Shown: positions 1-8,747 of the stretch, piece after piece
Position numbering within the stretch: position 1 is the stretch's first letter
Layout: each line of letters opens with the position of its first letter
Source: CADEED01 sp039931065
GTDB taxonomy: Bacteria; Pseudomonadota; Gammaproteobacteria; Steroidobacterales; Steroidobacteraceae
Length of the DNA stretch: 64,000 nt
Reading direction: 5' to 3'
NCBI GenBank assembly: GCA_039931065.1
Contig: JBDTSP010000002.1
Location: 62,001-126,000 of the forward strand
Translations under genes and position numbers: made by a program
The notes under the pieces: generated by a model
Seen by the model: the letters and a program-made list of their open reading frames with translations, nothing else
What the model was told of the DNA's origin: nothing
The model's database searches: none

Positions 1-576
1 GCCTTCGACGGTTTCGAGTTCGTTGTTGAGACCCGAACCTTCTTCGACGGTGATCACGCCTTCTTTGCCGACCTTCTCCATCGCTTCAGCAATGGTCTTG
101 CCGATCGATTCATCGGAGTTGGCGGAGATCGTGCCGACCTGTGCGATCGCCTTGTTGTCCTTGCAGGGCTTGGACAGCTTGCGGATCTCTTCGACGGCGG
201 CCACAACGGCCTTGTCGATGCCGCGCTTGATGTCCATCGGGTTGCGGCCCGAGGAAACGGCCTTCAGGCCTTCGCGAATGATCGCCTGCGCGAGCACGGT
301 GGCGGTGGTGGTGCCGTCGCCGGCTTCGTCAGAGGTGTTGGAAGCGACTTCCTTCACCATCTGCGCGCCCATGTTTTCGAACTTGTCTTTGAGCTCGATT
401 TCCTTCGCGACCGAGACACCGTCTTTGGTGATCGTCGGGGCGCCGAAACTCTTGTCGAGCACCGCATTGCGGCCCTTGGGGCCGAGCGTCGCCTTGACGG
501 CGTTGGCGAGAATATTCACACCGCGGAACATCTTCGCGCGGGCGTCATCGCCGAATCGTACTTCTTTAGCTGCCAT
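1..576 (-). CDS. groEL: Chaperonin GroEL, N-terminal 192 residues (gene runs off the left edge)
   Basis: This is the 60 kDa subunit of the cytosolic GroEL/GroES folding chamber, read leftward from an ATG at 576. The frame opens MAAKEVRFGDDARAKM and contains the family's equatorial-domain motifs: ATLGPKGRNAV (phosphate loop), DGVSVAKEIEL and the ATP-binding GDGTTTATVLAQ. Only the first third of the usual ~545-residue protein is present, because the window ends inside the gene. It starts 2 bases after the groES stop, the usual bicistronic arrangement, and should share the CIRCE-controlled promoter upstream of groES. Identity is not in doubt. Confidence 0.98.
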   Translation of the reverse strand, partial: MAAKEVRFGDDARAKMFRGVNILANAVKATLGPKGRNAVLDKSFGAPTITKDGVSVAKEIELKDKFENMGAQMVKEVASNTSDEAGDGTTTATVLAQAIIREGLKAVSSGRNPMDIKRGIDKAVVAAVEEIRKLSKPCKDNKAIAQVGTISANSDESIGKTIAEAMEKVGKEGVITVEEGSGLNNELETVEG

Positions 577-578
577 GA

Positions 579-872
579 TTATTTGCCCTCGATGACGGCC
601 ATGACGTCTTCTTCACGCATGACCACGAGATCATCTCCATCCACCTTCACTTCGGTGCCGGAGTACTTGCCGAACAGGATCTTGTCGCCGACCTTTACGT
701 CGAGCGGGCGGACGTTGCCGTCCTCGAGGATCTTGCCCTTGCCTACCGCTACGACCTTGCCCTGCACGGGCTTCTCGGCGGCCGAGTCCGGGATCACGAT
801 GCCGCCTGCCGAGACGCGCTCTTCTTCGAGACGCTTCACGATCACGCGGTCATGAAGGGGACGAATCTTCAT
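579..872 (-). CDS. groES: Co-chaperonin GroES
   Basis: The 97-residue co-chaperonin forms the heptameric lid of GroEL. The sequence starts MKIRPLHDRVIVKRLEEE and carries the mobile-loop region SAGGIVIPDSAAEKP and the conserved VGDKILFGKYSGTEVKVDG. The length is standard for the family. It is the first gene of groES-groEL. The leader holds a vegetative-type promoter whose -10 hexamer touches a CIRCE inverted repeat, so repression by HrcA is expected. No hrcA gene lies in this window. Confidence 0.98.
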   Translation of the reverse strand: MKIRPLHDRVIVKRLEEERVSAGGIVIPDSAAEKPVQGKVVAVGKGKILEDGNVRPLDVKVGDKILFGKYSGTEVKVDGDDLVVMREEDVMAVIEGK

Positions 873-924
873 GGATTGCTCCTTAACTAATTGAGTTGAT
901 TGGATTAAATCTGGGCTGGGGTGG

Positions 925-951
925 TTAGCACTCTCCCTCAGCGGGTGCTAA
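925..951. promoter_or_regulatory. CIRCE operator (HrcA binding site) of groESL
   Basis: The sequence shows TTAGCACTC, nine bases, then GGGTGCTAA. The CIRCE consensus is TTAGCACTC-N9-GAGTGCTAA, so there is a single mismatch in the second half. It lies 53 bases upstream of the groES start and abuts the -10 hexamer. HrcA repression of groESL through CIRCE is established for many bacteria; its action here is inferred. Confidence 0.93.
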
Positions 952-978
952 TTGTATTGGCGAAGCTTCGATTTACAA
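951..978 (-). promoter_or_regulatory. Sigma70-type promoter of groES-groEL
   Basis: On the minus strand a -35-like TTGTAA (973-978) is followed after 16 bases by a -10-like TACAAT (951-956). The last base of the -10 element is the first base of CIRCE, so a bound HrcA dimer would block polymerase directly. I did not recognise a sigma32-type element, but did not exclude one. Confidence 0.65.
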
Positions 979-1133
979 GCTCGATTTAGGTTTTCAGAGC
1001 CTTTCGGACGCAAAGGAGCAAGCCGGGCGGCCGAACTGAGGGGTCTTTCGCGAACTAAGTGCGCGACCGGTGTGACAATTCGCCGGTTCGGGCGGTCCCC
1101 TATGTCGGATTACGACAAATGACGAGGTGTTGA

Positions 1134-3344
1134 GTGAGCGCGAAGACTTTCCTGCTGGGTGCCATTTCGTTGATCGCCCTGTGCGGCGCGGACCGAGCGC
1201 TGGCGATTGGCGAAGACGAATTCCTGGCTCCCGAAGACGCGTTTCAGTACACCGCGACCGCCGACGAACAGAACGTCACCATCGAGTGGAAAGCGACCAA
1301 GGGCTATTACCTCTATAAGAAGCGTCTCGGTTTGAGCACAGCGAGCCCCGGCGTAACCGTCGGTGAGTCCGTGTATCCGAAGGGCGAAGTCCACAAGGAC
1401 GAATACTTCGGCGAGCAGGAAGTGTTCCGCGGCTCCTTCAAGGTGAGCGCGCCGCTGTCGGGCGCGAAAGCCGGCGACACCGTCGCACTCAAGCTCAAGT
1501 GGCAGGGCTGCGCGGATGCGGGCCTTTGCTACCCGCCGAGCGTGTGGGATGCGAACGTGAAGGTGGCCGCTGCCACGCACACCACGACCGCCGACAAGAT
1601 CTTCGACCAGGCGAAGCCTGCGGTTCAGGGTGAAGAGGAATTCCTCGATCCCGAGGTCGCGTTCGTCGTGACCGCCGAAGCGCAGTCGGCCAACAACATT
1701 CAGATCAACTGGCGCATCGCCGACGGTTACTACCTCTACAAGCAACGCATCAAGCTCGAGCCGGCGAATGCCGCTCAGCCGGTGGGTGCCATCGTGCTGC
1801 CCAAGGGCGAGGCGCATCACGACGATTATTTCGGTGACCAGGAAGTGTATCGGCAGAGTCTCGACGCCACCTTCTCGGTCCCGCCGTCGGATGCGAAGAC
1901 GGTTGATGTGAAAGTCACCTATCAAGGTTGCGCGGATGCGGGGCTGTGTTATCCGCCGATCACCAAGGCCCTATCTATTTCGCTGGACGGTGCGCCGACG
2001 ACGGCGGCCGCGGCGACACCCGCCGGCGGCGGATATGTCTCGGAGCAGGACAGCTACGCGGCCAAGATCAAGAACGGCAACATCTTCCTGGTCCTCGCCA
2101 CGTTCTTCGGTGCGGGCTTGTTGCTGGCGTTCACGCCCTGCGTGTTGCCGATGGTGCCGATCCTGTCGGGCATCATCGCGGGCAGCGGCGAGAACGTGTC
2201 GACGCGGCGTTCGTTCCTGTTGTCGGTGGCGTATGTGCTCGGCATGGCGTTCACGTACACGGCGGCGGGCATCGCTGCGGGCGCGATCGGCCAGGGTTTC
2301 AACCTGCAGGCGACGTTCAACCAGCCGTGGATCATCACGGTGTTCAGCCTGTTGTTCGTGGTGTTGTCCGCGTCGATGCTCGGCCTGTTCACCATCGAAA
2401 TGCCGGGGTTCATCCAGACGCGCCTCAGCAGCAAGAGCAACGAGCAGCAGGCCGGCACATATATCGGCGTCGGCGTCATGGGCGCTTTGTCGGCATTGAT
2501 CGTCTCCGCCTGCGTGGCACCGCCGTTGATCGCGGCGCTCACCGTCATCAGTCAGACCGGCGACGTCGTGCGCGGTGGCGCGGCGTTGTTCGTCATGAGC
2601 ATCGGCATGGGCACGCCACTGTTGTTAGTCGGCGCATCCGCCGGAAAACTGCTGCCGAGAGCCGGCGCGTGGATGGACACGATCAAGAATCTGTTCGGCG
2701 TCCTGTTCCTGGCGGTCGCCGCCTGGATGTTGTCGCGCATCGTGCCGGGCTGGGCGATCCTGATCCTGTGGACGGTGCCGGCACTGGTCCTCTGCTGGGT
2801 GCTGTTCCGCGCGCGTGCGAAATCGGCGCCGGGAAAAATCGTGTTGCGCGTGTTAGGCGTGGTCGCCGGCGCTTATGCGTTGTTGCTGATCGTCGGCGCC
2901 GCGCGGCATGCGACGAATCCGCTGGCGCCGATCGCGGAATTCTCGGCGCAGCAGAAGCAGCTCGAGTTCAAACGCATCAAGACGCTCACGGATCTCGAAC
3001 GCGAAGTCGCCGCCGCCAAGGCGGCCGGCAAATCCGTGATGCTCGATTTCTATGCCGACTGGTGTGTGTCGTGCAAAGAGATGGAACACAACACGTTCAC
3101 TGAAGCCGACGTGCAAGGCGCATTGGGCAACACGGTGCTGCTGCAGGCGGACGTGACTGTGAACGACGAACAGGATCGCGAGCTGCTCAAACACTTCGGC
3201 ATCTTTGGTCCGCCAACGATCGCCTTCTATGGCGCCGATGGTGAGGAACGGCGAAACTTCCGCGTGGTCGGATTCATGAAGGCTGCGGAGTTCGCGGCCG
3301 TGGTCCGTCAGGCCGTCGCACCCGCGACCGAACCCGCAACGTGA
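1134..3344 (+). CDS. dsbD: Thiol:disulfide interchange protein DsbD with tandem N-terminal domains
   Basis: DsbD carries electrons from cytoplasmic thioredoxin across the inner membrane to periplasmic disulfide reductases. The 736-residue product has a signal peptide (about 1-24), two consecutive DsbD-alpha domains (about 27-145 and 167-285, each with GYYLYK and a redox pair in QGCADAGLCYPP: Cys126/132 and Cys266/272), a polytopic beta domain with FTPCVLPMVPILSG and SACVAPP cysteines, and a C-terminal thioredoxin-like gamma domain with WCVSC near residue 643. E. coli DsbD has one alpha domain and about 565 residues, so this one is longer by a whole domain. The start is a GTG preceded by GACGAGGTG. 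The stop overlaps the next start (GTGA). Confidence 0.96.
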   Translation: MSAKTFLLGAISLIALCGADRALAIGEDEFLAPEDAFQYTATADEQNVTIEWKATKGYYLYKKRLGLSTASPGVTVGESVYPKGEVHKDEYFGEQEVFRGSFKVSAPLSGAKAGDTVALKLKWQGCADAGLCYPPSVWDANVKVAAATHTTTADKIFDQAKPAVQGEEEFLDPEVAFVVTAEAQSANNIQINWRIADGYYLYKQRIKLEPANAAQPVGAIVLPKGEAHHDDYFGDQEVYRQSLDATFSVPPSDAKTVDVKVTYQGCADAGLCYPPITKALSISLDGAPTTAAAATPAGGGYVSEQDSYAAKIKNGNIFLVLATFFGAGLLLAFTPCVLPMVPILSGIIAGSGENVSTRRSFLLSVAYVLGMAFTYTAAGIAAGAIGQGFNLQATFNQPWIITVFSLLFVVLSASMLGLFTIEMPGFIQTRLSSKSNEQQAGTYIGVGVMGALSALIVSACVAPPLIAALTVISQTGDVVRGGAALFVMSIGMGTPLLLVGASAGKLLPRAGAWMDTIKNLFGVLFLAVAAWMLSRIVPGWAILILWTVPALVLCWVLFRARAKSAPGKIVLRVLGVVAGAYALLLIVGAARHATNPLAPIAEFSAQQKQLEFKRIKTLTDLEREVAAAKAAGKSVMLDFYADWCVSCKEMEHNTFTEADVQGALGNTVLLQADVTVNDEQDRELLKHFGIFGPPTIAFYGADGEERRNFRVVGFMKAAEFAAVVRQAVAPATEPAT

Positions 3345-4081
3345 GCAACATGTCATCGAAGCCGCCGCGTGCGCTGCTCGCGGCTCTCATCATTGGTGTC
3401 GCCGGCATCGGCGGGTTTCTGTTGTTCCGTGCGTTTCAGCATTCGCCGGCCGCCTCCCTAACGCCGGTCGCCGCTGCTGCTGTACCGGCGGCACCGCCGC
3501 CGCAGGTCATCGCGGATCCGGGCGCACCGGCCGCGAAGCGGGCTGTCCCCGATATGCTTCCGGAAATCATGCTGGCCGATACGAAGGGCAAACCCACGAA
3601 ACTGGCGAGTTTCGGGGGCCGGCCGTTGATGGTGAATTTCTGGGCGACCTGGTGCGCGCCGTGCCGGCGCGAGATCCCGCTGCTCAATAAGATAAGAATG
3701 CAGCGCAAGGGACAGAATGCCGAGATCGTCGGAATTGCCGTCGATTTCAGGGACGATGTACTCCAGTTCGTGCAGAAAGTGCCCCTGAGCTACCCGCTTC
3801 TGATTGGTGAAGAGGACGGCTTGGCCGCCGCTGAGGCGTTTGGAATGGGCATGGCTTTCCCGTTCTCGGTATTCGTGGACAGCCAGAACCGGATCCTGAC
3901 GGTGAAGGTTGGCGAGTTACACGAAGATGAAGCCAATTTCGCGTTCGATCGGCTACGGGACATCGACAATGGCATCTTGACGCGCGAGGCGGCGCAGGCC
4001 GCGGTCGCCGATGCCTTCCGCGAGATGTCCGCGCATCGCGCCCAGGAAGAAGCCGAAACCGAGTCGAAAAGCGCCCAATAG
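3341..4081 (+). CDS. TlpA/ResA-like membrane-anchored thioredoxin
   Basis: A 246-residue periplasmic thiol reductase anchored by one N-terminal membrane segment (about 9-28). An Ala/Pro-rich linker follows, then a TlpA-type thioredoxin fold with the active site WATWCAPCRREIPLLNK at about residue 100. The C-terminal tail is charged and helical. The GTG start overlaps the dsbD stop by four bases, so the two are translationally coupled. The natural reading is that DsbD keeps this protein reduced. An ATG three codons in is an alternative start. The specific client (cytochrome c maturation or another oxidised protein) cannot be told from sequence. Confidence 0.88.
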   Translation: MSNMSSKPPRALLAALIIGVAGIGGFLLFRAFQHSPAASLTPVAAAAVPAAPPPQVIADPGAPAAKRAVPDMLPEIMLADTKGKPTKLASFGGRPLMVNFWATWCAPCRREIPLLNKIRMQRKGQNAEIVGIAVDFRDDVLQFVQKVPLSYPLLIGEEDGLAAAEAFGMGMAFPFSVFVDSQNRILTVKVGELHEDEANFAFDRLRDIDNGILTREAAQAAVADAFREMSAHRAQEEAETESKSAQ

Positions 4082-4178
4082 CGCCGATTCGCAGCCGATT
4101 GCCGAAAACTGCTCACGATCCCCGCCGATTACGGTAAATTCGCCGCCTTCACGATCCTGGAGAAGGCTTTCCAGCCGT

Positions 4179-4622
4179 ATGGCGCGACTCTTATTACTCA
4201 ACGGCCCGAATCTGAACCTGCTGGGTCAACGCGAACCGGAGGTCTACGGCTCGGACACGCTGGCTTCCATCGAGGAACGCGCGAAAACCGCCGCGTCCAA
4301 ATTGGGGCACGAACTCGTGGCGTTCCAGAGCAACGCGGAGCACGAGCTCATCGATCGTGTCCAGACGGCGAAGGCCAACGGCATCGCGTTCGCGATCATC
4401 AATCCCGGTGGCCTCACACACACCAGTGTCGCGCTGCGTGACGCGATCCTCGGCGTGAAGCTGCCGTTCATCGAATTGCACCTGTCGAACACTTTCTCGC
4501 GCGAGAAGTTCCGGCATCACTCGTATTTCTCGGACATCGCGGTGGGCTGCATCGTCGGCCTCGGCGCGCATGGCTATGAACTTGCAATCCAGGCCGCGTC
4601 CGCGCGCATCGCCGCCAAATAG
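4179..4622 (+). CDS. aroQ: Type II 3-dehydroquinate dehydratase
   Basis: Third step of the shikimate pathway: dehydration of 3-dehydroquinate to 3-dehydroshikimate. The 147-residue length is typical of the dodecameric type II enzyme. Visible motifs are LLLLNGPNLNLLGQREPEVYG at the start (catalytic Tyr, flexible Arg loop), INPGGLTHTSVALRDA, and IELHLSNTFSREKFRHHSYFS at the substrate pocket. I start at the ATG at 4179, directly before the conserved N-terminus; the frame is open further upstream but that stretch is unlike the family. It precedes accB-accC, the common gammaproteobacterial order aroQ-accB-accC-prmA. Confidence 0.97.
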   Translation: MARLLLLNGPNLNLLGQREPEVYGSDTLASIEERAKTAASKLGHELVAFQSNAEHELIDRVQTAKANGIAFAIINPGGLTHTSVALRDAILGVKLPFIELHLSNTFSREKFRHHSYFSDIAVGCIVGLGAHGYELAIQAASARIAAK

Positions 4623-4643
4623 TTTCAACGAAGGGAGTCCAAA

Positions 4644-5108
4644 TTGGACATTCGGAAAGTAAAAAAACTGATCGAACTACTCGAGGAATCGGGCATCGCC
4701 GAAATCGAGATCAAGGAAGGCGAGGAATCGGTCCGTATCAGTCGTATGCCGACCGGTCAGATGGTCACTCACATGGCGCCGATGATGCAGGCGCCGGTTG
4801 CCGCCGTCGCTGCTCCCGCCGCCCCGACCACGCTCGCCGGTGGCGCTCCCGCCGCCGCGCCGCGCCGTGCCAATGAACACGTGGTCGCGGCTCCGATGGT
4901 GGGCACTTTTTATGGATCCGCCTCTCCGGGTGCCAAGCCGTTCGTCGAGATCGGCACCGAGGTCAAGGAAGGCCAGGTCCTGTGCATCATCGAAGCGATG
5001 AAGATGATGAATCAGATCGAAAGCGACAAGACCGGCAAAGTCACCGCGATCATGGCCACCAACGGCGATCCCGTGGAGTTCGGTCAGCCGCTCTTCGTGA
5101 TCGAGTAA
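4644..5108 (+). CDS. accB: Biotin carboxyl carrier protein of acetyl-CoA carboxylase
   Basis: A 154-residue BCCP that carries carboxybiotin between AccC and the carboxyltransferase in fatty acid synthesis. It has the N-terminal DIRKVKKLIELLEESGI helix, an Ala/Pro linker, and a C-terminal biotinyl domain with the lysine in EAMKMMNQIESD (Lys120). The start is TTG at 4644, supported by AAGGGAG eleven bases upstream and by the fit to the family N-terminus. accC follows after seven bases. Confidence 0.97.
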   Translation: MDIRKVKKLIELLEESGIAEIEIKEGEESVRISRMPTGQMVTHMAPMMQAPVAAVAAPAAPTTLAGGAPAAAPRRANEHVVAAPMVGTFYGSASPGAKPFVEIGTEVKEGQVLCIIEAMKMMNQIESDKTGKVTAIMATNGDPVEFGQPLFVIE

Positions 5109-5115
5109 CAAGCCG

Positions 5116-6459
5116 ATGCTCGACAAAATCGTAATCGCCAATCGTGGCGAGATCGCGCTTCGCATCCTGCGTGCCTGCCGCGAGCTCGGCATCAAGACCG
5201 TCGCGGTGCACTCCACTGCCGACTACAACCTCAAGCACGTGCTGCTGGCGGATGAATCGGTGTGCATCGGCCCGCCTGCCTCGCAGAAGAGTTACCTCAA
5301 CATGCCGGCGATCATCAGCGCCGCCGAGGTGACCGACGCGGTGGGAATCCATCCCGGCTACGGATTCCTTTCCGAGAACGCCGACTTCGCCGAACGCGTC
5401 GAGAAGAGTGGCTTCACTTTCATCGGCCCGCGCGCCGATGTGATCCGCATGATGGGCGACAAGGTTTCGGCCATCAACGTCATGAAAAAGGCCGGCGTGC
5501 CGTGTGTGCCGGGCTCGGGCGGCCCGCTGGGCGACTCCCCTGAGGAAAACCACCGCATCGCGCGCGACATCGGATATCCCGTGATCATCAAGGCCTCGGG
5601 CGGTGGCGGCGGCCGCGGCATGCGCGTCGTGCACACCGAAGCCTCGTTGCTGAATGCCATCGCCGTCACCAAGGGTGAAGCGCTGGCAGCGTTCAACAAC
5701 GACCAGGTCTACATGGAGAAATTCCTGGAGCGTCCGCGCCACATCGAATTCCAGGTGCTGGCCGACAACTACGGCAACGTCATCCACCTGGGCGAGCGCG
5801 ACTGCTCGATGCAGCGTCGTCACCAAAAAGTAATTGAAGAAGCGCCCGCTCCGGGCATCACGCCCGCGCAGCGCGAGATGATGGGTAAACGCGTCGTCGA
5901 CGCCTGCAAGGCGGTCGGTTATCGCAGCGCCGGCACCCTCGAGTTCCTGTACCAGGACGACGAGTTCTACTTCATCGAGATGAACACCCGCATCCAGGTC
6001 GAACACCCGGTCACGGAGCTCATCACGGGCATCGACCTCGTGAAGGCGCAGCTGATGATCGCCTCGGGCGAGAAGCTCAAATACGTGCAGGACGACATCA
6101 AGCTCACCGGCCATGCGATCGAGTGCCGCATCAACGCCGAAGACGCCAAGACCTTCATGCCATCGCCGGGCCCGATCAAGCTGTGGCACGCGCCGGGCGG
6201 ACCGGGCATCCGGGTAGATAGCCACATCTACTCCGGCTACAACGTCCCGCCGCACTACGACTCGCTCATCGCGAAAGTCATCGCCTACGGCGACACGCGC
6301 GAAACCGCGATCGCGCGCATGCGCAACGCGCTGGCCGAGATGGTGGTCGAGGGCATCAAGACGAACACGGCGCTGCACCAGGAAATATTCACGCATCAGG
6401 CCTTCCGCACTGGCGGACAGGACATCCACTACCTGGAGCGCCGCCTCGGCCTGAAGTGA
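5116..6459 (+). CDS. accC: Biotin carboxylase subunit of acetyl-CoA carboxylase
   Basis: ATP- and bicarbonate-dependent carboxylation of the biotin on AccB. The 447 residues match the family length. Motifs in order: MLDKIVIANRGEIALRILRA at the N-terminus, HPGYGFLSENADFA, the ATP-grasp glycine loop KASGGGGGRGMRV, MEKFLERPRHIEFQ, and EMNTRIQVEHPVTE with catalytic Glu/Arg residues. It is complete and unremarkable, and lies in an operon with accB. prmA follows 13 bases later. Confidence 0.98.
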   Translation: MLDKIVIANRGEIALRILRACRELGIKTVAVHSTADYNLKHVLLADESVCIGPPASQKSYLNMPAIISAAEVTDAVGIHPGYGFLSENADFAERVEKSGFTFIGPRADVIRMMGDKVSAINVMKKAGVPCVPGSGGPLGDSPEENHRIARDIGYPVIIKASGGGGGRGMRVVHTEASLLNAIAVTKGEALAAFNNDQVYMEKFLERPRHIEFQVLADNYGNVIHLGERDCSMQRRHQKVIEEAPAPGITPAQREMMGKRVVDACKAVGYRSAGTLEFLYQDDEFYFIEMNTRIQVEHPVTELITGIDLVKAQLMIASGEKLKYVQDDIKLTGHAIECRINAEDAKTFMPSPGPIKLWHAPGGPGIRVDSHIYSGYNVPPHYDSLIAKVIAYGDTRETAIARMRNALAEMVVEGIKTNTALHQEIFTHQAFRTGGQDIHYLERRLGLK

Positions 6460-6472
6460 TCGCAGGACTCGC

Positions 6473-7354
6473 TTGCCGCAGCTAGCTCTCACTTTGTCCC
6501 TGGACGGGCTCGATGCCGAGCGCGTCGAGGAAGCGTGCTTTGAATTCGGGGCGTTGGCTGTGTCGTACACCGACCAGCGCGACGATCCGATTCTCGAGCC
6601 TGCTCCCGGCGAGTTCCGGCTGTGGCCGCACTCGCGCCTGCAGGCGTTGTTTTCATTCGATTGTTCGCCGCAGGAGATCGTCGCGGGACTCACCCACGTC
6701 CTGCGGCTCGCACCCGAGTGCATCTGCGTTGAAACGCTGGCGGATCGCGTCTGGGAACGCGAGTGGCTGCGCGACTTCCATCCGATGTGTTTCGGCCGGC
6801 GGCTGTGGGTCGCGCCGCATCACTCGCACGTCCACACCGAAGGCGCGGTGATCGTGCGCCTTGACCCGGGCCTGGCGTTCGGCACCGGTACTCATGCCAC
6901 CACCGCGATGTGCCTGAGCTGGCTCGACGAACATGCGAAGTCCGGCGATCTCGCGATCGACTACGGCTGCGGCTCGGGCGTATTGGCGGTCGCGGCGGTC
7001 AAACTCGGCGCGCGCGAAGCGCATGCCTTCGACATCGATCCGCAGGCGCTGACCGCGACCCATGACAACGCGAGCGCGAACGGCGTGGAATCGCAGGTGC
7101 GCGTCGTCGACGCGGACGCGAAGCTTCCGATTGGCGGCGCCGACATCCTGCTGGCTAACATCCTCTGCGGTCCGCTGTGCGAACTGGCGCCGCGGTTCGC
7201 CGCACTGACGCGGCCTGGCGGGAAAATCGTGCTCGCGGGGTTGCTCAGCAGCCAGGCCGACGAGGTGACACGTGCGCACGCGCCGTGGTTTGATATCGAG
7301 CCTTTCGCGTCCCGCGATGGATGGACGGCACTCGCCGGCACGCGCGCGCGATGA
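6473..7354 (+). CDS. prmA: Ribosomal protein L11 methyltransferase
   Basis: SAM-dependent trimethylation of ribosomal protein L11. The 293-residue protein has the N-terminal L11-recognition domain, then a class I methyltransferase fold with DPGLAFGTGTHATT, the SAM-binding IDYGCGSGVLAVAAVKLGA and ILLANILCGPL. It opens with TTG at 6473, fitting the family start (PQLALTLSLDG). It lies between accC and a DUF3426 gene on the same strand, the usual gammaproteobacterial neighbourhood. Confidence 0.96.
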   Translation: MPQLALTLSLDGLDAERVEEACFEFGALAVSYTDQRDDPILEPAPGEFRLWPHSRLQALFSFDCSPQEIVAGLTHVLRLAPECICVETLADRVWEREWLRDFHPMCFGRRLWVAPHHSHVHTEGAVIVRLDPGLAFGTGTHATTAMCLSWLDEHAKSGDLAIDYGCGSGVLAVAAVKLGAREAHAFDIDPQALTATHDNASANGVESQVRVVDADAKLPIGGADILLANILCGPLCELAPRFAALTRPGGKIVLAGLLSSQADEVTRAHAPWFDIEPFASRDGWTALAGTRAR

Positions 7355-7375
7355 ATCGAACAGGGAGACACTGAG

Positions 7376-8734
7376 TTGTTCACCGTCTGCCCGAAGTGCA
7401 CGCTGACGCTGGTCGTCACGACGGTCGATCTGCGCGCGGGACAGGGTTACGTGCGCTGCGGCCGTTGCGCCAACGTCTTCAACGCACTGATCGCGTTGCG
7501 CGAAGGCGACCCGAATGGCAGCGCGGCGGACACCGCCAATCGCCGCTTGCTCGAGACTCAGCCGAAGACGCCCATCGAACCGGCCTTTGGCGCTGGCGTG
7601 GCGATTGAGCCAGAGCCTGAACCGGAGCCCGCGCCCGCGCCGCCGTCCCACGATATCGATCTGAGTTTCGACGGCGACGCCGGAAACATCGACGAAGGCT
7701 CGATGGAATTCGATCCGGTCGCGACCGACGTGTCCGAAATATTCATTGCTCCGCCCGCGAACGACAGTGACATCGCGTCCGGCAGCTACGAAACCGTGGT
7801 GCTCTCGGAAGAATCGCAGGAACCGGCGTCCGAGTCGGAGTCCGAGCCCGAGCCCGAACTCGAAGCCGTCGAGCCCACGTTCACCGACACGATCGCGACC
7901 GAAGACTGGTCGCTGATCGACGATGGCACGGATGGCGTTCCGGCGGACACCGTCGTCGAAGAACCCGCGACGGACGACACGTTGCAACAGAGCAGTGCCG
8001 CGGATCCGCCCTGGGTCGAAGAGATGTTCGCGGAGGCTGAAGCCGTCGCGACACGCTCACGTACAGCGGAACGAGAGGTCCTGCATCCCGCCGCCAACGA
8101 GGAAGAAGAGCCCCTGGAGGTGAGCGCTGCGCGCGACGTCGCGGGTGTCTCCGCGTCGAGCGGCGATACGGTGCTCGAGCCCCTGTTCTTGCCCGCCGCC
8201 CGGAAACGGCCGGCCTGGCAGTACGTGAGTGGCGTCGCGGTGCTGGCGTTGCTGCTGATTCTCCAGCTGCTGCACCACAATCGGCAGACTCTCGCGCTGA
8301 GTCCGTCGTTCGGGCCGATGGCTTCAAAAGTCTACGGTTGGTTTGGCGTGGTCCTGGTGCCGCGCTGGGACCTCCTGGCCTATTCAGTGAGGCAACTCGG
8401 GGCAGATGCCGAAGGCAGCGATGGCACGCACCTGCGCGTGCGGCTGTCGGTACATAACGAGAGTTCGCGCGTACAGCCGCTGCCGCTGGTACGCCTCACG
8501 CTGCGCGACCGTTATGGAAATGCCGTCGCGACGCGTGACCTCGAACCGCGAGACTACCTGCCACAGCGGGCTGCGGATCAGCGCCTGCTCGAACCGGATC
8601 AGCGCATCGACGCCGAATTGCACGTCATCGACCGCGACAAGGCCGCGATCGGCTTCGAGATCGACGCCTGCCTGCGCAGCGAAGACGGCAATATCGGTTG
8701 TGCGAACGACGCCCGGCGCCGCGCCGCCGGCTGA
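7376..8734 (+). CDS. MJ0042-type zinc-ribbon / DUF3426 membrane protein
   Basis: A 452-residue protein of unknown function. Residues 1-40 form a zinc ribbon with two Cys pairs (CPKC and CGRC). A long acidic linker rich in Glu, Pro and Ser follows (about 60-265), then one membrane segment (SGVAVLALLLILQLLH, about residue 285) and a C-terminal DUF3426 domain of roughly 140 residues (LRVRLSVHNESSRVQPLP, LRDRYGNAVATRDLEP). The start is TTG at 7376 with CAGGGAG upstream. Homologues commonly sit between prmA and dusB. The architecture suggests a membrane sensor or scaffold with a cytoplasmic zinc ribbon, but no biochemical role can be read off. Confidence 0.85.
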   Translation: MFTVCPKCTLTLVVTTVDLRAGQGYVRCGRCANVFNALIALREGDPNGSAADTANRRLLETQPKTPIEPAFGAGVAIEPEPEPEPAPAPPSHDIDLSFDGDAGNIDEGSMEFDPVATDVSEIFIAPPANDSDIASGSYETVVLSEESQEPASESESEPEPELEAVEPTFTDTIATEDWSLIDDGTDGVPADTVVEEPATDDTLQQSSAADPPWVEEMFAEAEAVATRSRTAEREVLHPAANEEEEPLEVSAARDVAGVSASSGDTVLEPLFLPAARKRPAWQYVSGVAVLALLLILQLLHHNRQTLALSPSFGPMASKVYGWFGVVLVPRWDLLAYSVRQLGADAEGSDGTHLRVRLSVHNESSRVQPLPLVRLTLRDRYGNAVATRDLEPRDYLPQRAADQRLLEPDQRIDAELHVIDRDKAAIGFEIDACLRSEDGNIGCANDARRRAAG

Positions 8735-8747
8735 AGTACAAAGCGCG

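Noticed and set aside
5050..6723. Long open frame on the minus strand opposite accC
   Set aside because: It is antisense to a certain gene, Arg/Asp/Val-rich in the manner of a high-GC mirror frame, and has no motif. Similar long mirror frames opposite the channel (15060-16466), the kinase (53384-54529) and DUF1329 (40556-42097) were left out for the same reason.
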